64,000 bases of DNA from Buxus sempervirens. Taxonomy: Eukaryota > Streptophyta > Magnoliopsida > Buxales > Buxaceae. Within the stretch, counting starts at the first letter, position 1. Every line of letters starts with the position of its first letter. Positions 56,538 through 64,000 of the stretch are shown here, piece by piece. A program made the position numbers and the translations under genes. The notes below the pieces were generated by a model. It was given only the letters and a program-made list of their open reading frames with translations. It had not been told where the DNA came from and made no database searches. The stretch lies in the NCBI GenBank assembly GCA_947561395.2, contig OX387184.1, positions 38,244,766 through 38,308,765 of the forward strand, in the 5' to 3' direction.

Positions 56538-59500
56538 TGTAAGCAGCTCATTTTTGTGCTCCCAGGAAAAGCCGGAAATGCAAACCCTCGACGGAAAGTC
56601 AAACCCTAAGGGGTGAAAAGTTGACTTTTTGATCAAGTGATAATTGGCCACCTCATTTTATCTCAATGGATAGAGAATCCCGACATGAGTCCAACGCAAC
56701 TGAGTCTGCAGGAATCAGAGTCCGGATGAAGGTTCTGCGAGCTGGTCAAACTTAAGGGGGAGCCGAAAGTTGACTTTCTGCTAAACCCCGATCCAGATGC
56801 TTACCCCTATGTCATAGGATAGAGGGCTCCGATGCGATTCTAACGCAACTGAGTTTGCAGGAATCAGAGTCCGGATGAAGGTTCTGCAGGCTAGTCAAAC
56901 TTGAGGGGGAGCCGAAAGTTGACTTTCTGCTAAACCCCGATCCAGATGCTTACCCCTATGTCATTGGATAAAGGGCTCTGATACTATTCTAACGCAACTG
57001 AGTTTGCCCAGATCGGAGTCCGGGTGGAGAAAATATGAGCTATCGAAGATTCCGAATAGCAAAACCGACAAACTGCGCACGTGGCAAAAAGCTACACACG
57101 TGGCAAGTTGCGCAAGAAAATATCTCGGGGATCAAATCCGTGAATATCCAAACGTACAAAATATCTCAGGGACCAAATCTGTAAATATCCCAGAATATCG
57201 GATTAAATAAAAAATATACAGGGACTAAATCTGAAAAAATCGGATTTTCCGACCATTTAGCGGCCACATTAATGGTTTTTCAATCATTTTGCCTCTCGCA
57301 CAAGCAAGGCGAGCGCGAAATGCGCTCGGCGCCAACCAGGAGCCAACCCAGCGGATACCCGATCCCTCTTTCTATAAAAGCCGCACCATACTTCGTGCAA
57401 AGGGTTGGGAATTTTTTTAGTCGAGAGATTTTCTTTGGTTGGCTTTGCTTCTGTTTCCCTTCCCTCCCTCGTCCGAGCTCCCTCTCTTCTCATCCCTCCT
57501 TGCCTCCGAAAACCCCAAGTACCTCACCCTGATCGTCAGACACTCCCTTCCCCTCCTTCGTTCTCCTCCATTTCCACTTAAGGGAGTGAAAGCTCACTGC
57601 CGTCAGTGCAAAAGGAAGGGAGCTCCAGCATTTGTGTCCTCTCAAGGAAGAACCTCCACCTTGCACAAAAGCTCAGGGAACCTCAGGTATTGTTCCTCGC
57701 CCATTCTTACTTGACATACATGAAAACGGGAGTCATATAAGCATGCTATCGAATCTGTTTTTCCTTACTTAATATGGCATGCATGCTCTTCCATTTTGGG
57801 TAACAAGGAGGTCTCCAAGGGTAAGGGAGACCCCATGCGCGACCCCTTTAAGAAGATGAGGGTTTTATTGCTCCATCCAGTGCTCATAAGGTACCTGGGT
57901 TTCTTTCCAAGCACTTTAATGAGGAACCTGTTCCTCACTTATCTCGTCCGATGTACCCCTATAAACCCCCCTCTCTCTCCTTTCCCTGAAGGTTTATTGA
58001 TGCGAATGCGGAGGTTAGGTTTAGTTCCGGTTAGGGGTGCCTTGGAGATGCAAGCTTAGACATGTTGCCGTGTTCTTGTTTCTTCTGGCATGACTGTATT
58101 TCTTTCTACTGGTGCTTTTCTTTTTTTTCGTTTCTTCTCCCTTGTTTGCAAGTGTTATAAGGTAAGGTTAAATGCATGTTTAGATTTAAGTCCAGTTCCC
58201 CTTCTTATGCATGTAACCTCTCTGTTTTGTCTCCCGTTTATTTGGTTACTGTCGTAGGAGTCAAGTCAAGCATGCCCCCCATCCCCCTTCTTCGTTTGCT
58301 GTTGGAAGTGTAAATCATGCTTCTGTAAAGTTAGATTAATTTTGAAGTAGGTTAGAATAATTTCAAAGTATGTTTAAAGGTCTCCTGAGAGTCCAGGGAG
58401 GTGTTACAGAGCTCAAAAACCCAGCCAGTCATGGAGTTTTCAAAAAAACAGAGAGTTGTCTTCGCAGAAGGGTGTCCGCCGAGCTGGCGCTGAGCTCGCG
58501 CTCGCCGAGCTCTCGCCTAGCCCGTGCGAGGCTCGCGCTTAGCTTTTTTCTCTCTCGCCGAGAGTGCACCTCGCTCACGCCGGGCGCTTTTTTGCGCCCG
58601 CCTTGCTCGCGCCTATCTTCCGCCCAGCTCATGCCTTGCTCGCGCCTTGCGCGCGCACGCGAGGGCCTTTTTTGTTGATTTTAGGTTCCACCTGGCTCGG
58701 GCTGACCTCACGCCTAGCGCCTGAGGTCAGCGCACCCTCTTAAAAATGCCGAATTGCTTGTATTTTTGAAAACCCAACAGTGCCCTTTACCGTACCGCGA
58801 GGGCTTCGCCCCCTGCACCCCCCAACCCCTTTGTTCACCGCGTGTCCAACTCAGTCCTTGGCGCGGGGAGGGACCTTGCCCCATGGGCTCTACTTCGCTC
58901 CTTCCACAGGGGCCCCAGGTCCCTCCCCTTGGACCCAAAATAGTGAGCCGATCTCCCCTAATAAGTGTCAGTTTTGCATATTTTCTGTGATTATTGTTGG
59001 ATGTGGATGGCATTTCCAAACCGAACCAAATGAACCAATAGGGTTTCCGGGTCACCCAGAAACCCAACATGGGACTTGGACCCCCGGTCCAATTTGATTT
59101 CCCGTGGGCCTTCTAACGAGGCCCCCAAGCCCAATGAACACAATGGAATGCATGCATGTGACCTAATCAAGATAAATAAATTAACTAATCAATCGGGGCG
59201 GGCCAAACCCAATGCGGCCCACCCGAACTTGTTTGTGAATTGATGTATGGAATGTGTGGTTTGGCCGAGACCAAGGGCAAGGGCCTATCGGGCCCGCCAA
59301 AGCCTACCAACCGAACCAAGGAAGGGTGCAAACCCTAACTTCACGTGACTTGGGCTTTCAAGCCCAAATCAGGACTACGAGCCCCAAGCCCAATGTCCAA
59401 CCCATTTTTTTGGCAAACTTAACAAGATAAATCCAAAGCACCTTTGGAAACCATCATGGGGGCCCCCAAACCAATGCAGGCCCACTTTTTGCATGAAAAT

Positions 59501-59998
59501 CACTTAAGCTTCAAATCTGAACCCTAATATAAAATCAATTTACTTAACCAAAAGCCCAAAGGGCCTCTTAGGCTAGACAGAGAGGCCCACAAGGGTACAT
59601 GGGCTTGACTAAGCCCACCAAGGACACCGTGGGCCTTCCAACGGGGCCCACCCAACCAGACTCAGATTACCTAATTAAATCAAGATAAAAGAAATTAAAG
59701 GGACCCACACCACTCAGGTGGTCCCACCAGACTTAACCAGTTTGCATACCGACTTAGGAATCGGGTGAGAAAATAAGTGAGCTGACTCAAACCAGGATAA
59801 ACCTAAGGAACCCGTCACCCGACGGGGTAGGCCAGGGTGTCTACGGACTTCCCCGAACCACAACCAAGACCCTACTTAGAATCTCAAGCTATAGACCAAA
59901 GCCTTAATAGACAAGATTAGGCACCCAGGTGTCTGTCTGCACCCCATCAGGCGATGGCGACTCCGAATTCTCCGTGCGGCGTTTCCGACGCGAACACA
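56538..59998 (+). mobile_element. 3' LTR of the giant element
   Basis: 3461 bp, TGTAAGCAGCTCATTTTTGTG to GACGCGAACACA. It matches the 5' LTR along its length apart from the Copia solo LTR in the 5' copy and a CG-rich block (58497-58700) that is longer here by about 160 bp. TATA box at 57373-57379. It has the palindrome GGGTTTCC...GAAACCC at 59041-59065 and TGGCGACTCC at 59955-59964. Right flank TTCCA is the TSD. Confidence 0.94.
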
Positions 59999-61750
59999 TT
60001 CCACGCTGCTCCAGAGCTCAAAAACCACCAGGTGAGGTTCCTCGCCACTTTGTATTACACATATATTAAAATGAGAATTTTCTAAAGTGTTTTTTAGTTG
60101 GTCTTCTCCCCTAGCATGAATCTGTTTTAGGATCTGTATTGCATGAGTATTCTTTCATTTTATTTTTTTTTTGGTAACATGGAGGTCTCCAAAGGTGAGG
60201 GAGACCCCATGCACGACCCCATGAGAAGATGGGAAGCTTGGTCATTCCATGTTAGGCCACCAAGGTTGCTGTTGGGAGATCCTTGGTGATTCAGTAAAGG
60301 GGAGCCTGTTCCTCTATCACTTCATCCAATGTACCCCTATAATAAACCCCCACTTCCCTTCTTGATTTCTTCTTTTTTTTCTTCTCTCTAAATTTTTCTC
60401 ACAATTTTTCTGGGAATGTTCTCTGCTGGCCGTACCTCTCTTTGTTTGCTGTTCTTGATGGTAGTTATGGTATGCATGTAATCTCTGCTTGTTAGTGTCT
60501 TTCCCCCTTTATTTTTCTGCTGCTGGAAATGCCAAGCAGGGTCCCTCCTTCCCTTAACTTGCTGTTTTGCTGTGTCTAACATGATTCCCTTACCCTTTTA
60601 ATCTACTGTTTTTACAAATGAATGCATGCTCCCATCCCCCTGTAACTTGCTGTATTTTTTTTTTGGTATGGACGCATGTTCCCCCTCCCAACTTGCTGTT
60701 TTTTTATATATGTATAACGTGTGGTGAGCCATCGTCATGCTCCCCTTACTGTGATCCAGGTGAGTTGCTACTGGAGACAGCAACAAACCTTCACCGTTTG
60801 CTGCTGTCCCAGCAGGCCTGAAGCCTAAGACCAAGCCCAGCCCATCAGCCCATTACATGCATGCTCCCCTCCCCCTAACATCCATGTATTTCCAGCCCCT
60901 ATTACATGTTAAACCCCCATTTAGTCGATGTTGTGCCTTTACCTACAGCAGGTTTTTTTTTAGTATTATCTCTTGATAGTGCATGCATGAGGTGCCTTTA
61001 TTTTATTGGATCATGGTGAATATGTGCCCCCCCCCCCCCCACCATTTGCTGTTTTGATCCTTAACCATGTCCCCACACCCGCAGCCCCCCTATTGTGGCC
61101 CATGTGAGCTGCTGCTGGAGGCAGCAGCAGTACCCTTATCCCTTTGCATGCTATCTCCAAGCACCATGAGCATGAACCCCTTTACCCCCCTTTATTTTTG
61201 CTGTTTGAGCCTTCCCAAAACCCTTGTTGCTGGCTGCTGTCCCAAGATCCCCAGCAGGCCAACCCAAGTGCCTAGGTTTTCCCCAAGTTTAGTCCTTTAA
61301 CCCAGGAAAGCATGCTCCCCTCCCCCTCTGTCTTTGCTGATTTCTAGCATGCTTGAAACCACCTGGGGTAGCAGCTGTCTTACCAAGATTGGCTATCAAC
61401 TTGCCTCCCTAGGATGACCCCCAAGGCCTATGTGTGAAGGTAACCCCTCCCCCACCTACCCTATGCAACCCTCACTCACTTGGCAATGTCTGATCCTTTC
61501 ATATTAACTGCTTTTTTTATTATTGCTGTTGTTCCACGCTTTACAGCATGCTGATTTTGTGATTAATCTACATGGCATGGAGACCTAGCCGATTGACTTT
61601 GATTGCTTGTTGGTTAGTAGCCCGGAAGTGCCCAAGTAGGGGTGCCAAGGCCCCTACCTTATTGCTGTATGGTGTTGAGAAGAAGTGAGGAGGCAACAGC
61701 TATATGCCCTCCTTCCCACTTGCCGTAGTTAAGAGACCCAAAAGGAAACC
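59999..61750 (+). mobile_element. Older Tat-type LTR, right part
   Basis: Continuation of the LTR at 23667-24778 after the TTCCA duplication. It shares ggtaaca(t/a)ggaggtctccaa and gggagaccccatg with the LTRs of the giant element (60172-60210; compare 57802-57835), so the family assignment is firm. It then becomes rich in catgctcccc and ttgctgtt words and has a C run at 61027-61040. It is cut at 61751 by a Copia LTR. No gene seen. Confidence 0.85.
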
Positions 61751-62794
61751 TGAAAGAGTAGAGGACTACTCTTAAGGTCCACGATCTATAACGATTCAGA
61801 ATTTAACAATTGCGGAAACAGTACACAAAGAATTATATGAGGAAACCTGGATCCAGATCCAGGAAAAACCTCGAGTCTATATGAGGCGACTAACCCTTCA
61901 AAATCCACAGTTCAAAACTACTGAATGAGAAGACAATTACAAAGGAGAACATACTTAACCTTTACAATTTGACTCACTCAACAGCAATCCACAGTTCGAA
62001 TCCACGAACTGCTACACAGCTTGAATCCACAAGCTGCAGAACACGATCAGTCCAGATCGCAAACAATCACTCTCCAGTGATCCACAGTTCGAATCCACGA
62101 ACTGCAACACAGCTTGAATCCACAAGCTGCAGGACACGATCAATCCAGATCGCAGCAATCCTCTCAGAATCCACTGAGACGATCCAATGCAGTAGGAATC
62201 CACCTACGCATCAATCAAGGTCGATCACCAGTCCAGGCGATCACACGATCAGATGAAGTTCTGAATTGAAGAAGAATCCACTGTCTTCAATTCCAGGCGA
62301 TCTATCTCAGATCTCCCCCTCACTCAATCGTCGACTCTCTAAAGAAGATTTGATCGAATCTCAAAAACCTCAAGATTCGAAAAGCAAATGATCCAAAGAA
62401 AAAAGTCGTCTTAAAAATTACAACTCGTCTATTTAAAGAATAAAACACAGATCGCGTCGAGCGCTGGTAGCGTCGTGAAGCGATCGAAGAAGACGGCTGG
62501 TAGCGAACTCATGTCCCGCTCAGAGTGAGTTGAATCTGTTAAACGCGCGCTGCTAGCGAGCTGCTAGCGGGAGAGTACGCGGCAGGTGCACGATCCTTGC
62601 TTTTGACACACGAATTTCCTTATGTGCTGCCAGCGGGGTGGCAGCGGCGTGGTAGCAGTGTGGTGGCACCAACTTCTTCTTCTTTACTGAATTTACTGAA
62701 TTTTCATTGTTTAATCTGCACATCTTGAAGCTTCATTAGAAACCTAATTTGTCAATCATTTGCCATAACAGGAGTGTGAGTTTTCACACTTACA
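61751..62794 (-). mobile_element. 3' LTR of SIRE/Maximus-type Copia element, minus orientation
   Basis: 1044 bp, plus strand TGAAAGAGTAGAGGACTACT to TTTTCACACTTACA, followed by internal sequence starting with a polypurine tract on the minus strand. So this is a 3' LTR, with the element extending right beyond the window. Almost identical to the solo LTR at 47130-48163, so both are young. The CG-rich inverted block with gctggtagc and gctgctagc words lies at about 62455-62665, and an atttaaag box near 62430-62440. Confidence 0.93.
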
Positions 62795-62815
62795 ATCTCC
62801 CCCTTGGCAAATGCC
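62795..62815 (-). other. Polypurine tract of the Copia element
   Basis: Minus strand reads ggcatttgccaagggggagat directly before TGTAAGTGTGAAAAC. This is the form seen in SIRE-type Copia elements. Confidence 0.85.
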
Positions 62816-63274
62816 TGACAACAACCTTACATCAGATTTTAATATCAACCTTAGTTAATGATGATTTCCATTCAAGAAATTTAAAACTACACTGTTAACC
62901 AGAGACATAATGATTTGGACTAATCCAGAATTTCATTCATTTACAAACAGATATACAGATACCAAAATCATTTACACTGTTCAAGAAAGACAGACAGCAA
63001 GAAAGAAGGACAGACAGACATTAAGAAAGAAAGACAGACATTATCTCCCCCTTACTTAATACTCCCCCTTATAAAAAAATATATTCAGGAGACAACACCA
63101 GAACAGACCATAACAAAAAAAACAACCATCATATCCACAGCAAGAATAACAGCACCAAACAGCAATCAAACAACAAGATTCGAAACATCAGCAGCAGCAA
63201 GCAGCAGACAGCAAACAGCAAGCATCAGCACCAACCCAGCCAAACCATCAACAGAACCAGAGACTCCAGTAGCA
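62816..63274 (-). other. 3' untranslated region of the Copia element
   Basis: No gene. On the plus strand there are repeats of gaaagacagaca at 62985-63040, two more atctccccctta-like tracts (63043-63070, 63285-63297), and cagcagcaa repeats at 63185-63230. Confidence 0.6.
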
Positions 63275-64000
63275 TCATCCAAATTTCTCCCCCTTTCTGG
63301 ATGGTGGTTTGGGTTCCCAAGACCTTGAGTAGTGCTTGTAGGCATCTTGAGATCTGGAGTGCAGCCAACAGAGCTTGTGATCCATCTCCAGCTGAGTCTT
63401 CCGAATGCATTCCAGAAAATGACCCGCTTCATTTTGCATACGTTGCTGAGCAGCAACGTCCCTTTGTACTTCTCCACAAGTGAAATCAACATCCTTTATC
63501 AATTGCCCCAGCTTCTCTTGGGTTTCGGATTTGAACATGCTCATCATGAGCATGTGAGACCTAACCTCTGAAAAGAAAGCCTCCTGAGAAGCTTGCATTG
63601 AATTCAGTTTCTCTATGATGGCCACAGCATCAGGGCTGGACAGAGAGGACTGAGAAGAGGAGGGATCAGAGGACATTACCCGAAATGGACTTGCTCGTTT
63701 ACTGCGGGTCAGAGTGGATGAAGCAATGGGAGGACGGGGATGCATAATCAATTCAGTAGGATCAGGGAGTACCCCCTGATGAACACACATGTACGAGATG
63801 AAAATTCCGAAAGGAAGAGCTGCAGTCTTGGATTTTAAATTCCTAGACTGAATAATCTGATGGAAGATAATGGAAGGAATACAGATACTTTCTCTGTTCC
63901 AGATGGCATGAAGAAGTCTTGCCCGATGGTGAGAGATCTCTGAGTGATGATCAGAAGGAACAAGAGAAGCACAGACAAACAAGTTCAAGATCCGGAGAAG
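63275..64000 (-). CDS. Envelope-like / plant transposon protein ORF of SIRE-type element, partial
   Basis: The frame is open from the window edge to a stop at 63273-63275, at least 240 codons; the start lies outside. It sits between pol (not in the window) and the 3' LTR, the place where SIRE/Maximus elements carry an envelope-like gene. The N-terminal visible part has the pattern ARLLHAIWNRESICIPSIIF, then ALPFGIFISYMCVHQGV, typical of the putative plant transposon protein domain often found there. A Ser-rich linker and a helical, coiled-coil-prone segment with ADxx(S/T)-type spacing (about 63400-63620) follow. No clear membrane segment is visible. The function is unknown in any SIRE element; a viral-type entry role has never been shown to my knowledge. 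Confidence 0.7.
   Translation of the reverse strand, partial: LLRILNLFVCASLVPSDHHSEISHHRARLLHAIWNRESICIPSIIFHQIIQSRNLKSKTAALPFGIFISYMCVHQGVLPDPTELIMHPRPPIASSTLTRSKRASPFRVMSSDPSSSQSSLSSPDAVAIIEKLNSMQASQEAFFSEVRSHMLMMSMFKSETQEKLGQLIKDVDFTCGEVQRDVAAQQRMQNEAGHFLECIRKTQLEMDHKLCWLHSRSQDAYKHYSRSWEPKPPSRKGEKFG

Larger units (their letters stand above)
24779..59998 (+). mobile_element. Complete giant Tat/Ogre-type LTR retrotransposon with nested insertions
   Basis: Bounded by the perfect TSD TTCCA (24774-24778 and 59999-60003), with LTRs at both ends (TGTAAGC...CACA), a tRNA-Arg primer site at 29191 and a polypurine tract at 56522. It spans 35,220 bp, including five solo LTRs of 1187, 4143, 3113, 1034 and 3198 bp, each with its own 5-bp TSD; the element itself is about 22.5 kb. 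The order is DUF7745-like ORF1, tandem repeats, gag, protease, reverse transcriptase, RNase H, integrase. The extra ORF1 before gag, the size and the primer site match Ogre-type Tat elements of eudicots. Many stops and frameshifts show that it no longer encodes working proteins. Confidence 0.95.

Noticed and set aside
61027-61040. C run as a structural element (also 24522-24531)
   Set aside because: Mononucleotide runs are common in such LTRs and may be miscounted in sequencing.

Overview
The window comes from a seed plant, most likely an angiosperm with a large, repeat-rich nuclear genome. The evidence is a plant-type LINE, giant Tat/Ogre-type Ty3-gypsy elements primed by tRNA-Arg, a Copia element of SIRE/Maximus type, and CG-poor AT-rich spacers. 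I found no host gene, rRNA or tRNA gene. Almost every base belongs to transposable elements inserted into one another, and most boundaries can be read from 5-bp target-site duplications (TSDs).

Layout. 1-2132: LTR fragment (minus) that ends inside a LINE. 2133-9238: decayed LINE (minus; ORF1 with DUF4283-like region and zinc knuckle, ORF2 with endonuclease and reverse transcriptase), split by a solo LTR at 3443-5865 and flanked by another at 9239-12346. 12352-15045: LTR fragments and an integrase remnant. 15037-18763: 3' part of a Tat-type element with an antisense plant-mobile-domain-like (DUF7745-type) gene, its own TATA box, an intron-like segment, a polypurine tract and an LTR. 19821-23642: solo LTR with a minisatellite. 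23667-24778 and 60004-61750: two halves of an older Tat LTR split by a complete giant element at 24779-59998 (TSD TTCCA). 61751-64000: 3' end of a minus-strand SIRE-type Copia element with an envelope-like ORF, running off the window.

The giant element is 35,220 bp, of which about 12.7 kb is five solo LTRs inserted later. Without them it is about 22.5 kb. Its order is 5' LTR, tRNA-Arg primer site, ORF1 (DUF7745-like), two tandem arrays, gag, protease, reverse transcriptase, RNase H, integrase, 3' region with repeats, polypurine tract, 3' LTR. It is defective: there are in-frame stops, frameshifts and a lysine at the expected catalytic glutamate of integrase.

The most unusual signal is an architecture rather than a gene. 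Several Tat-type LTRs, and the promoter of the antisense DUF7745-like gene, carry arrays of 21- or 25-bp CG-containing palindromes at fixed spacing (28 bp or 39 bp), generally upstream of a TATA box. In three LTRs the last palindrome is exactly 12 bp from the TATA. The palindrome sequence differs between subfamilies while the layout stays the same. The same palindrome type precedes both the antisense gene and the LTR promoter of one element. This suggests a family-specific DNA-binding regulator, possibly the DUF7745-like protein; that last step is inference.
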